Under the pieces are notes generated by a model. The model searched no databases. It saw nothing but the letters and a program-made list of their open reading frames with translations, and had not been told where the DNA came from. A stretch of DNA of 64,000 bases from Paenalcaligenes suwonensis (GTDB taxonomy: Bacteria; Pseudomonadota; Gammaproteobacteria; Burkholderiales; Burkholderiaceae_B). The stretch lies in contig NZ_JAANPV010000004.1 in the NCBI RefSeq assembly GCF_011290505.1, forward strand, positions 124,001 through 188,000. Reading direction: 5' to 3'. Made by a program: the position numbers and the translations under genes. Positions 24,798 to 33,025 of the stretch are shown piece by piece (position 1 is the stretch's first letter; each line of letters opens with the position of its first letter).

Positions 24798-26320
24798 TTA
24801 CAAGATTTCGCTGCTTTGCTGTGGTACAGGAGGTTCACTATACAAAACCTTCTGTTTATCCAAACCTTCCAGTGTAAGCACTATATTTTTTAATACCTCT
24901 ACCCGTGCATAACGTTTGTCATTAGCAGGAATCACATACCACGGGGCTAGCAAAGTATTGGTGTGCGCTAGCATCTCTTCGGTTGCCGTATGATAGGCCA
25001 GCCATTTACTGCGGTTTCGCCAGTCGTCTTCGGTAATTTTGTACTGTTTAAATGGCGAATCTTCCCGCTCTTGGAAACGGCGTAGCTGCTCTGCCTTCGA
25101 GACCGCTAACCAGAACTTAATCACCACCGTGCCATTTGCCACCATCTGCGACTCAAAGCTATTGATCTCGTCATATGCCTGACGCCAGCGAGTAGGAGGA
25201 ATCAATTTCTCTACCCGCTCTACCAACACACGCCCATACCACGTTCTATCAAAAATCGCCGCATGACCGTGGCGCGGCAACGAGCGCAAAACCGCCATAA
25301 GTACGGACGCGAGAGTTCCTCAGTAGAAGGTGCTGAAATGGGGTGCACGGCATAGCTACGTATATCCAAGGCCTCGGTGACTCGGCGTATAGCGCCCCCC
25401 TTGCCTGCCGCGTCTTGCCCTTCGAATGCCAGCACCAAGGATCGCTCTTTAAATGCATCACTGCGTACCACTTGCGCCAAGCGCCCCTGCCAGTGGCTAA
25501 GTTGTTCAGCATAGTTATCTTTTTTCAGTTGTGTGCGGTAGTCTAGCTCGCGCAGCGTAGCTTTATGTGCCGCCATGGGCCACGCCGGTGCCTCGTCAGT
25601 GTGTATGGCCTGCCCCAGTGGTTGCTGCAAGGCCTGCAACACGGCCTCTGCGGTACGCACTGAACGTAGTGTGTCATCCGCACTGGGTACAATCACCCAC
25701 GGAGCATAACTGCGATTGGTGAGCTCCAATGTAGTCTGCGCAGCATGACGCAGCCGCTGAAATTTTTTCTGCACCTTCAAATCGGCTTTGGTCACACGCC
25801 ACGCTGTCGCTGGGTCTGCCAATAACTGCTGAGTACGCTCGTGCTGCGCTTGTTTGGACAAGTGGTACCACAATTTGACCACCTGTACGTTCTCTGCCGC
25901 CAACATGGCTTCAAACCTATTAATCATTGTCGAGTACAGCATGATCTTGTCGTGATCAGGCCGCTTGCGTACTGCCTCACTCAATAACGAGGCATACCAC
26001 GACCCAAACACCACCCCTATACTGCCCTTGGCTGGCAAATCACGCCAATACCGCCACATCGCTGGCCGCATGGCCTCGCCAGAGGTTAATTTCCCGTACG
26101 CCAAGGTATGCACATAACGCGGATCCAACCAGGTATTCAGTTGGTTAATGGCGCTGCCTTTACCCGCCCCATCCAACCCTGCCACCACAATCAACAAACT
26201 TTGTTTTTGCTCATGCAATCGGCGGTATTGCTGATGTTGTAATGCTGTACGCAACTCTGCGATGAGTGGTTGCGCCGCTTCTTTGGATAAACAAGGGTCG
26301 TTTTCTGCATCTTCGAACAT
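24798..26320 (-). pseudogene. Polyphosphate:AMP phosphotransferase (PPK2 class II), frameshifted
   Basis: Two-domain PPK2 protein of about 507 residues, interrupted by one frameshift. The 5' part (26320 to 25220, 366 residues) has a first PPK2 domain with GLDGAGKGSAIN and the start of the second, catalytic domain with the P-loop GQDAAGKGGAI. The 3' part continues in another frame with DRTWYGRVLVERVE (Walker B/lid region) to the end at 24798. The break lies where family members read LWRFWRxLPRHGH: here TTTTGCGC replaces the expected TTTTGGCGC, so one G is missing near 25287. The start ATG (26320) has AGGAAG upstream. Intact enzyme would move phosphate from polyphosphate to AMP. A sequencing error is possible. 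Confidence 0.82.
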
Positions 26321-26381
26321 GGGGGCTTCCTGAATGAGTGCACAAGACACATAATATACACATGTCATTTTAGGTATGTAT

Positions 26382-27311
26382 ATGAACTCCAGATCCAACC
26401 CTGCTCAGCGTGCTAGCCTTGCCCACTCTCATTGGGGAGTAGAGAGCATTGTGGCGGCATTGCGTGAGTCTAGAGAAGTTACCCATAAGATTCGTTATTT
26501 AGGCCGTGTACGTGAACTTCCTTCACGCGAAGCCGTGCAAAACATCATCAAAGGCTTATCTGCGGCGATGTTTCCTACACACTACGGTCACGCCGACCTG
26601 ACGGCTGAGACCATAGACTATTACGTAGGCACTACCCTTAGTTCTACGCTGGCCATCTTAGTGGAACAAGTACGACGCGCACTCTGTTTTGTGCCAGGTC
26701 GTGAAAACTGTGATGATGACAGCATCGAACAAGAAGCCATCGCGATTACCCGTGAGTTCGCTGACGGACTTCCTGCTGTACGCGCACTGCTAGTTAGCGA
26801 TATTCGTGCTGCCTACCAAGGTGACCCCGCTGCAGGAAGCACCTCTGAAGTGCTGTTGTGCTACCCCGGCGTGACTGCCATCATCGCGCACCGCATTGCA
26901 CACCCGTTGTACAAACGTGGGGTGCCATTACTGGCGCGTTTGATCACTGAAATTGCACACTCACAAACCGGTATAGACATACACCCTGGAGCTCAAATTG
27001 GTGAGAGCTTCTTCATTGACCACGGCACAGGCGTAGTAATAGGTGAAACCGCCATCATTGGCCGCAACGTACGTCTTTACCAACAAGTGACGTTGGGCGC
27101 TAAACGCTTCGCTGTGTCTGAAGATGGCTCGTTAGTAAAAGGCAATTTACGCCACCCACTGGTCGAGGACGATGTGGTGATTTACGCCGGCGCCACCATC
27201 TTGGGTCGCGTCACCATTGGCCGTGGCTCGGTCATTGGCGGTAACGTCTGGCTGACTCGTGATGTGCCTCCGAATAGCCAAGTGTCACAGGTGCAATGCG
27301 CTCAGGTGTAA
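26382..27311 (+). CDS. epsC: Serine O-acetyltransferase, EpsC type
   Basis: 309-residue serine acetyltransferase, first step of cysteine synthesis: L-serine plus acetyl-CoA to O-acetylserine. The C-terminal half is a left-handed beta helix of hexapeptide repeats (GIDIHPGAQIGESFFIDH, GVVIGETAIIGRNV, DDVVIYAGATILGRVTIG), with the active-site histidine in FIDHGTG. The N-terminal helical domain is longer than in enteric CysE and matches EpsC. The ATG at 26382 is preferred because TTTTAGGT lies seven bases upstream; an in-frame ATG at 26376 is also possible. Divergent from the PPK2 gene, with about 60 bp between starts, and followed by a strong hairpin. Confidence 0.9.
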   Translation: MNSRSNPAQRASLAHSHWGVESIVAALRESREVTHKIRYLGRVRELPSREAVQNIIKGLSAAMFPTHYGHADLTAETIDYYVGTTLSSTLAILVEQVRRALCFVPGRENCDDDSIEQEAIAITREFADGLPAVRALLVSDIRAAYQGDPAAGSTSEVLLCYPGVTAIIAHRIAHPLYKRGVPLLARLITEIAHSQTGIDIHPGAQIGESFFIDHGTGVVIGETAIIGRNVRLYQQVTLGAKRFAVSEDGSLVKGNLRHPLVEDDVVIYAGATILGRVTIGRGSVIGGNVWLTRDVPPNSQVSQVQCAQV

Positions 27312-27353
27312 CGCACTAACGGCCTGTTTCCACACTAGCAGGCAACCTCATCC

Positions 27354-27388
27354 AAAGGCTTTATCAGGCATGCTCTGATAAAGCCTTT
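27354..27388 (+). terminator. Strong hairpin terminator after epsC
   Basis: Perfect 14-bp stem AAAGGCTTTATCAG/CTGATAAAGCCTTT with a 7-base loop, 42 bp after the stop codon. The following sequence ACTCTTTCT is a weak T-tract, so termination is likely but may be incomplete. Confidence 0.75.
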
Positions 27389-27504
27389 ACTCTTTCTAGC
27401 CATACACCAGCCACCAAATCTCTTGGCACAGATCAAAGCCCATCCCCCATTCAACACCTAGAATGGCTAACACTGACCTCACACTCTAAAGAAGGTATGG
27501 TGAC

Positions 27505-28671
27505 ATGAATGTAGACGTAACTATTGTCGGTGCAGGGCCTACAGGGCTATGTTTAGCGTACACGTTGGCAAAAGCGGGCATGGAAGTAGCCGTACTAGAG
27601 CGACAGCCACGCTCAGCCTTAGCCGACCCCAAGTTTGACGGACGCGAAATTGCGCTCACCCATGAATCACAGCGTTTGCTGCAAGAATGGGGCCTGTGGG
27701 AACACTTCCCTGCCGACGAGGTGTCCGACTTACGTCACGCCAAAGTGCTGGATGGCCATGCCCTAAAAGGCATGAACATAGGCCCAGACTTAGGCAAACA
27801 GTCCCAACTAGGCTGGCTAGTCCCCAACCACCTGATTCGACTGGCGGCTTTCAAACAATGTGCGACCCAAGAACGGGTGCATCTACTGGACGACATTCAC
27901 ATCCGCCACACACGCACACATACACACGGCGCCGAAGTAGAACTCGCTGATGGTCGCACCATTAGCAGCCGTTTACTGGTTGCTGCTGACAGTCGCTTTT
28001 CTGAAACGCGCAGGGCACAAGGCATACCCACCCAAATGCACGACTACGGTAAAAGCATGATGGTCTTTAGGGTGAGCCATGAAGTGCCACACGATCATGT
28101 GGCCTGGGAGTGGTTCGGTTACGGCCAAACACGCGCCCTGCTGCCACTAAATGGGCAGCAAGCCTCTGTGGTGCTGACCTTGCCGCATCATGCCATGCAC
28201 GCGCTACAACAGTTGGACGACGATGCCTTTGACCAAGACATTAGTCAACGCTACGAGTACCGGCTAGGGGCCATGAAACGCATCAGCGAACGTAATGTGT
28301 ACCCGCTAGTAGGCACCTATGCCTTCCGCTTCCATAACCCCCGTTTTGCGCTCATTGGCGATGCTGCCGTAGGTATGCACCCAGTGACTGCACACGGTTT
28401 TAATCTGGGTGCGCTTAGCGTCAAACACTTAAGCGAACGTGTGATTCACGCATATCAACAAGGTAACGATATTGCGTCAGAGGATGTACTACGCCGTTAT
28501 ACCCAAGCACATAGACGCAGCAGTTTGCCCTTGTATGCCGCCACTAATATGGTGATTGCGTTATACACCAATGATCTGGCCCCTGCCCGACTCTTACGCA
28601 AAACCGTACTCAAAGCGGCCGATGCGCTGCAGCCTTTCAAACGTTTGGTGGCATCACAATTAACAGGTTAA
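27505..28671 (+). CDS. ubiM: UbiH/UbiM-family FAD-dependent ubiquinone hydroxylase
   Basis: 388-residue class A flavin monooxygenase. The FAD motif GAGPTGLCLAY stands at residues 9-19, the DG-type segment at LLVAADSRFSETRR, and the second FAD-contact motif reads GDAAVGMHPVTAHGFNLG. The alanine-valine-glycine-methionine form of this last motif (instead of GDAAHxxHP) is what I associate with UbiM, the 5-demethoxyubiquinol hydroxylase variant, so the symbol is given with moderate confidence; UbiF or UbiH-like activity is the alternative. The reaction is an oxygen-dependent ring hydroxylation in ubiquinone synthesis. Stand-alone gene with an upstream AAGAAGGT site and a bidirectional terminator after it. 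Confidence 0.72.
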   Translation: MNVDVTIVGAGPTGLCLAYTLAKAGMEVAVLERQPRSALADPKFDGREIALTHESQRLLQEWGLWEHFPADEVSDLRHAKVLDGHALKGMNIGPDLGKQSQLGWLVPNHLIRLAAFKQCATQERVHLLDDIHIRHTRTHTHGAEVELADGRTISSRLLVAADSRFSETRRAQGIPTQMHDYGKSMMVFRVSHEVPHDHVAWEWFGYGQTRALLPLNGQQASVVLTLPHHAMHALQQLDDDAFDQDISQRYEYRLGAMKRISERNVYPLVGTYAFRFHNPRFALIGDAAVGMHPVTAHGFNLGALSVKHLSERVIHAYQQGNDIASEDVLRRYTQAHRRSSLPLYAATNMVIALYTNDLAPARLLRKTVLKAADALQPFKRLVASQLTG

Positions 28672-28698
28672 TGCGCAGCACACACACGCTCATAGCGT

Positions 28699-28740
28699 AA
28701 AAAAACACCCCAAACGGCATGACCACTTGGGGTGTTTTTA
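28699..28740. terminator. Bidirectional rho-independent terminator
   Basis: Stem AAAAACACCCCAA/TTGGGGTGTTTTT with a 13-base loop lies between the convergent ubiM-like and NCS2 permease genes; A and T runs on either side allow it to work in both directions. Confidence 0.9.
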
Positions 28741-28765
28741 TCTAAGGGCTACTGCCCCGTACTAC

Positions 28766-30139
28766 TTAGGCCGTTTGTTGGCTACGATCTGGCAAGAACC
28801 AGTTCATCAACAATGCACAAATGCCCCCAGTCGCTACGCCAGAACCCAGTACATTACGTACACCTTCAGGCACATTAGCCAGTAGTTCAGGCACTTCAGA
28901 CACCCCCAAACCTAAACCTAGGGATACCGCAATAATCAACAGTGAACGACGATCCAAAGTAGTACCCGCCAAGATGTTGATACCCGATGCTGCCACAGCA
29001 CCAAACATCACCATTACCGCACCACCCAGTACAGGCTCAGGTACCGCTTGCAGCACACCAGATACCACTGGGAACAAGCCCAAAATCACCAACATACCGG
29101 CAATCCAGATACCCACGTGACGACTCGCCACGCCCGTTAACTGAATCACACCGTTATTCTGTGCAAACACAGAGCTTGGGAAGGTGTTAAAAATACCCGC
29201 TAACAGCGAATTCACGCCGTTCACCAGCACACCACCCTTTATACGCTGCATCCACACCGGACCTTCTACAGGCTCTTGGGAAATCTTACTGGTCGCAGTC
29301 ACATCACCAATGGCTTCCAAGGAAGTCACCAGATAAATCACGATCATGGGAATGAACAACCCCCATGAGAAGTCCAGACCAAAGTGCAATGGCACAGGGA
29401 CTTGGAACGTAGCCGCTTTTTCTAAGCCACTGAAATCCAAACGGCCCAAGTAAGCCGCCATGGCATAGCCAACCGCTAAGGCAATCACAATGGCTGCACT
29501 ACGCACCCACACCACGGGAATACGGTTCAACACAATGATGATCACCAGCACGGAACACGACAGTAGCAAGTTTTCACCACTCGCAAAGCTGCCATTCCCC
29601 ATCGCACTGTAACCGCCACCCATGCTGATAATGCCCACCTTAATCAACGTCAAACCAATTAGCAGCACTACCGTACCCGTTACCAATGGGGTAATGAGCT
29701 TACGGATGACTGGCAAGATGCGCGATACACCAATCTCAATAAACGAGCCGGCAATCACTACACCAAAGATGGTCGCCATCACAGTTTCTACAGGCGTACC
29801 CTGCTTCACCATCAACGCACCACCCGCAATCAACGGGCCCACAAAGTTGAAACTTGTACCCTGAACAATCAGCAAGCCCGCACCAAATGGGCCAAAGCGT
29901 TTGCTTTGCACATAGGTCGCAATCCCAGAAATCACCAAGGACATGGACAAGATCAAGTTAGTGTCATGTGCCGACACACCCAATGCCTGACAAATCAGCA
30001 GACCGGGGGTCACAATGGGCACAATAATGGCAAGCAAGTGCTGGAGTGCAGCGAAAAAACTGATCCAAGGACGGGGCTTGTCGTACGGGCCGTACACAAG
30101 CTGCGTATCGTCAACCTGAGTAGAAGTAGTGGGTTGCAT
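28766..30139 (-). CDS. NCS2-family nucleobase (xanthine/uric acid/uracil) permease
   Basis: 457-residue, about fourteen-helix nucleobase:cation symporter-2 protein. Diagnostic segments are QGTSFNFVGPL in helix three, the LEAIGDVTATSKI loop (helix eight region, whose acidic residue contacts the substrate in XanQ/UraA) and NTFPSSVFAQNNGVIQLTGVASR in helix ten. The N-F-S/N-NGV pattern resembles the xanthine/uric acid branch more than UraA, so a purine substrate is likely. Stand-alone minus-strand gene; a 22-bp GC-rich palindrome lies upstream, shared with the end of the next gene. Confidence 0.88.
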   Translation of the reverse strand: MQPTTSTQVDDTQLVYGPYDKPRPWISFFAALQHLLAIIVPIVTPGLLICQALGVSAHDTNLILSMSLVISGIATYVQSKRFGPFGAGLLIVQGTSFNFVGPLIAGGALMVKQGTPVETVMATIFGVVIAGSFIEIGVSRILPVIRKLITPLVTGTVVLLIGLTLIKVGIISMGGGYSAMGNGSFASGENLLLSCSVLVIIIVLNRIPVVWVRSAAIVIALAVGYAMAAYLGRLDFSGLEKAATFQVPVPLHFGLDFSWGLFIPMIVIYLVTSLEAIGDVTATSKISQEPVEGPVWMQRIKGGVLVNGVNSLLAGIFNTFPSSVFAQNNGVIQLTGVASRHVGIWIAGMLVILGLFPVVSGVLQAVPEPVLGGAVMVMFGAVAASGINILAGTTLDRRSLLIIAVSLGLGLGVSEVPELLANVPEGVRNVLGSGVATGGICALLMNWFLPDRSQQTA

Positions 30140-30192
30140 GGCGATAGGGGCGCAAAAGCCATGATTCTACACCACACTATAGGGGTATGAAC

Positions 30193-30214
30193 GGCCCCAC
30201 GCGCGCGTGGGGCC
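30193..30214. repeat. Perfect 22-bp GC palindrome
   Basis: GGCCCCACGCG followed by its exact reverse complement. It lies 15 bp after the stop of the choloylglycine-hydrolase-family gene and 54 bp before the permease start. It would form a very stable hairpin but has no T-tract on either side, so it could be a terminator of unusual type or an mRNA end-stabiliser. Confidence 0.6.
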
Positions 30215-30228
30215 TAACCACAACAGGC

Positions 30229-31293
30229 TTATACGCCTAAAAACTGGAACGGCTTACTTTCTTTAAACTCAGCATTCACCATGCCAGAGTAAATCGTAGT
30301 CTGGTCTGTACCCAGCTCTAACTTCAGCACTTTGCCTGTTTGTTCAGACAAATCGAACTTGCTCAAGTCTACCCAGAAAGTATTAGGCGTAAGGGCTGAC
30401 TCAAAGAAGTAGTGCAGGCGTTTTTGGTCTGCTACCGTACGCCAGCGTGTAGAAGAGATATTAGGTTGATCTGGCGTTGTAATACCGTACGGCACCGATA
30501 CGTTACGAATCACACTAAACACGCTAGCAATGGTTTCACGTTGATTCGTGGTTTTGGGAATTGCATTCACATAGAACGAGGCACGTGCGAAACGGTCTGC
30601 TGCACGGTTAGTACCTGGCAACATCACCGTACCGCCAATTTGCTCCCAGTACTCATTCATCGCTAACTGCTTGTCATAGGTAGGCGAGTTAGTCATTACC
30701 TGATACTGCGAACCATGGTGAATACGCTGTTTGCCATCAATATATTCAATAATCGCGCTATCGCCGCTAGCATCAGAGATCGCCAAATGCAGTGTGGCCA
30801 AACGCTGTTCACCCGGCACGTTGTCAGTAATAAGCGTGAAAGGTTCTTTTTCTAGCTCAGCTACGGCTTCAGACACGGTTGCAAAGTTATCCAACACATA
30901 CTGTGCCCAGGCAGCAATAGTCAGGCCGGGTTTACCGTCGTCACGCACAGGGTACTCAGACTCCACCAACCACAACACACCAGCGGACAGGCCAGCTTCG
31001 TTTAACCCATCAGTGGTAGAAATATCATAGCCGGATGCAATGACGCTGCCGTACTTAGACGTCCACTCTAACGAGTTATCCCCTGCCTCACCAGAACGCT
31101 TCATACCTTTGGGGAAAATCCACAAATTGGTATCAATAGAGGTTTTCCAATCCATAGAACGCGCAGTCACAATCTGGTTATCTGCACCGTGATACACCAA
31201 ACGGGTACACGCATGTGCCGCTTCAGAAAAGACCACAGGGCCAGCAACCAGCGCTGCTGCACACAGCATGGCCGATAAAGGTTTAGGCATCAT
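30229..31293 (-). CDS. Secreted choloylglycine hydrolase / penicillin V acylase family enzyme
   Basis: 354-residue linear-amide C-N hydrolase of the Ntn fold. A Sec signal peptide (residues 1-28, ending SEAAHA) leaves Cys29 as the new N-terminal nucleophile, as in Gram-negative bile salt hydrolases and penicillin V acylases. Counting from that Cys, Arg17 and Asp20 (ARSMDW) and later asparagines (DGLNEAG, MTNSP) and the arginine in PGTNRAADRFARA match the catalytic set. The start is the ATG at 31293 with AGGAG eight bases upstream; a longer frame from 31341 would place a charged tail before the signal peptide. The substrate could be conjugated bile acids, acyl-homoserine lactones or penicillin V. 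An SDR gene lies just upstream on the same strand. Confidence 0.85.
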   Translation of the reverse strand: MMPKPLSAMLCAAALVAGPVVFSEAAHACTRLVYHGADNQIVTARSMDWKTSIDTNLWIFPKGMKRSGEAGDNSLEWTSKYGSVIASGYDISTTDGLNEAGLSAGVLWLVESEYPVRDDGKPGLTIAAWAQYVLDNFATVSEAVAELEKEPFTLITDNVPGEQRLATLHLAISDASGDSAIIEYIDGKQRIHHGSQYQVMTNSPTYDKQLAMNEYWEQIGGTVMLPGTNRAADRFARASFYVNAIPKTTNQRETIASVFSVIRNVSVPYGITTPDQPNISSTRWRTVADQKRLHYFFESALTPNTFWVDLSKFDLSEQTGKVLKLELGTDQTTIYSGMVNAEFKESKPFQFLGV

Positions 31294-31391
31294 GATGAAG
31301 GCTCCTAGAGAAGGGTTAGATTGCGACAGATCATGCCACAACCACCCTTCTTATACATCTAAATGTTACACAGCGTTAAGCTTTACTCTGA

Positions 31392-32156
31392 TTATTGCGC
31401 GGTATAGCCACCGTCAATCACCAGCTCAGAACCCGTCATAAACTTGGACTCATCTGACGCCAAATACAAAATACCGTACGCAATGTCATCGGCCTCACCC
31501 AAATGACCAATAGGGTGCAAGCTCACTAAGCGCTGGTATTTCTCGGTTTGCTCACTATCCGCCAAGCCGGCCACCATCGGTGTCCAGATATAGCCTGGGT
31601 GCACAGAGTTAATACGAATGCCATAACCGGCTTGTGCACAATGCAGCGCTGCCGACTTAGTGAAAATGCGCACACCACCCTTGCTGGCGTTATACGCCGC
31701 CAACCCCGGATCACCCACCAAGCCTTCAATAGACGACAAGTTCACGATAGAACCGCCACCGCTTTTGCGCAGTGCTTCAATACCGTATTTAGTACCTAGA
31801 AACACGCCATCTAAGTTAATTTCTTGTACTTTGCGCCATTCCGCCAGCGTGGTGTCTTCCACGGTCTTACCCAACGCAATACCGGCGTTATTCACCACAA
31901 TATTTAACTTACCAAAAGCCTTAAAGCTGGCATCAATAGCGGCTTTCCACTGGTCTTCGCTAGAGGCGTCGTGCAGAACAAAAATGGCCTCCCCCCCTTG
32001 CGCCTTGATACGCGCTACCACTTCCTCGCCTTCCTTTTGCTTCACATCCGTGACCACAACCTTCGCACCTTCACGAGCCAGCATTTCCGCCGTTGCACGA
32101 CCAATGCCTAAAGCGCCCCCAGTTACCAATGCTACTTTTTCTGCTACGCGTCCCAT
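31392..32156 (-). CDS. Short-chain dehydrogenase/reductase (hydroxysteroid/cyclohexanol dehydrogenase-like)
   Basis: 254-residue classical SDR. Cofactor motif TGGALGIGRATA near residue 12, an aspartate after the second strand (VVVTDVKQ) favouring NAD, NNAG at about residue 90, catalytic Ser in NLSSIEG and the YNASK Tyr-Lys pair, and the C-terminal LASDESKFMTGSELVIDGG. The IRINSVHPGYIWTPM segment resembles 3-beta/17-beta-hydroxysteroid and cyclohexanol dehydrogenases more than fatty-acid FabG. It precedes the choloylglycine-hydrolase-family gene by 98 bp on the same strand, so the pair may be cotranscribed and act on related substrates; this is inference. Confidence 0.85.
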   Translation of the reverse strand: MGRVAEKVALVTGGALGIGRATAEMLAREGAKVVVTDVKQKEGEEVVARIKAQGGEAIFVLHDASSEDQWKAAIDASFKAFGKLNIVVNNAGIALGKTVEDTTLAEWRKVQEINLDGVFLGTKYGIEALRKSGGGSIVNLSSIEGLVGDPGLAAYNASKGGVRIFTKSAALHCAQAGYGIRINSVHPGYIWTPMVAGLADSEQTEKYQRLVSLHPIGHLGEADDIAYGILYLASDESKFMTGSELVIDGGYTAQ

Positions 32157-32461
32157 AAGACTCTCCTAGAAAGGGTATTGGATAGTGATGTCATCTTGCC
32201 CCACTATCATGACAACAGCTAGCGCCTTTGTGGCGCAGACTCGGTTACGAATCTCTACTTACACTGTAGTCCATTTACGCGTTGTCACAGTTGTTCGCTA
32301 TCAAGAGGATGGTGTTTCCTTTCATGTGTAAAGGAATAGCGGAAATAAGGGTGGACGGTGCTGATATGCATAGCGTTTAAAAGCCCGCTTACTGCCAACT
32401 GGCTGCCGTAACCTAAAACAGAGAAACCCGCATATCAATCACTGTCTGCCGTAGCCTAAGG

Positions 32462-32516
32462 CTGCGAAAGTATTTTTTTATTTGAGACACCAAATAAAAA
32501 AACACTTCCATCCGCC
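32462..32516 (+). repeat. Hairpin repeat, copy A
   Basis: About 55 bp starting CTGCGAAAG, with the core ATTTGAGACACCAAAT (32480-32495) flanked by T- and A-runs that extend the stem, and ending TCCGCCT. The core folds into a stem with loop AGACAC. An inverted, diverged copy lies 375 bp away. Confidence 0.65.
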
Positions 32517-32833
32517 TTTTGCTCGTCGCTTGCAGAGGTTTTTAGGCAGATGATTTCTGTAGGTGTGCATACTTCTGCACAAACACATAGTGTCGCGCTG
32601 TATTTCTTATTCAATGCTGCCATTAGTTGCCTGATGTGACTCAGAAATACCTTAAGAAAAGGTAGCCAACCCAGCACAGAGCAATAGCAACCGCTAAGCC
32701 AATACGAAACAATCTCTGTAACTAACCAACATCAAGTATAGAGGCCTATATCTAGGCTTAGCAGAGCATTTCGAGTCTAGCGTACTGCCCATAAGAAAGG
32801 GCGGTAAATCTGACAGTAACGACTTCTTCGGGG

Positions 32834-32890
32834 AGGCGGAGGAAAACTTTTTTGATTTGGTGTCTCAAATCACAAAAAGTTGTTCCGCAG
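32834..32890 (-). repeat. Hairpin repeat, copy B (inverted)
   Basis: Read on the minus strand it begins CTGCGGAACAA, carries the identical 16-bp core (plus-strand 32855-32870) and ends TCCTCCGCCT, matching copy A along about 55 bp with several substitutions and small indels. The changes sit at paired positions in places (ATCA against TGAT), which suggests the fold is maintained. Confidence 0.65.
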
Positions 32891-32960
32891 TCCCCCAGCG
32901 CAAGCCATGAATACTGCCGCCAAATTTCTACCGTCCGTTGCTGCCTCATAAACAATAGCC

Positions 32961-32994
32961 AAAAACGAAAAACCCCCAGTCAACGACCAGGGGT
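32961..32994 (-). terminator. Rho-independent terminator of the dacC-ybeD-lipB-lipA unit
   Basis: Minus-strand stem CCCCTGGTC/GACTGGGGG (two G-T pairs) with a 3-base loop followed by TTTTTCGTTTTT, 31 bp after the lipA stop. Confidence 0.88.
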
Positions 32995-33025
32995 TAATCT
33001 CAACAAACGGTTTAGCAACGCTAAC

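Larger units (their letters stand above)
32157..32960. other. Long non-coding region with repeats
   Basis: About 800 bp without a convincing gene; the open frames present are short, lack ribosome-binding sites and match nothing I recognise. It holds two inverted copies of a hairpin repeat (32462-32516 and 32834-32890), a pair of direct repeats CTGCCGTAACCTAA/CTGCCGTAGCCTAA (32403-32416 and 32446-32459), and a small GCGCC/GGCGC hairpin (32222-32236). The left end must contain the SDR promoter. It looks like a site that has collected repeats or the remnant of a lost element. Confidence 0.6.

Noticed and set aside
32456-32677. Minus-strand open frame of 73 codons in the gene-free region
   Set aside because: No ribosome-binding site, overlaps the hairpin repeat and matches no family I know.
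32758-32955. Minus-strand open frame of 65 codons
   Set aside because: Lies across the second repeat copy and has no start signal.
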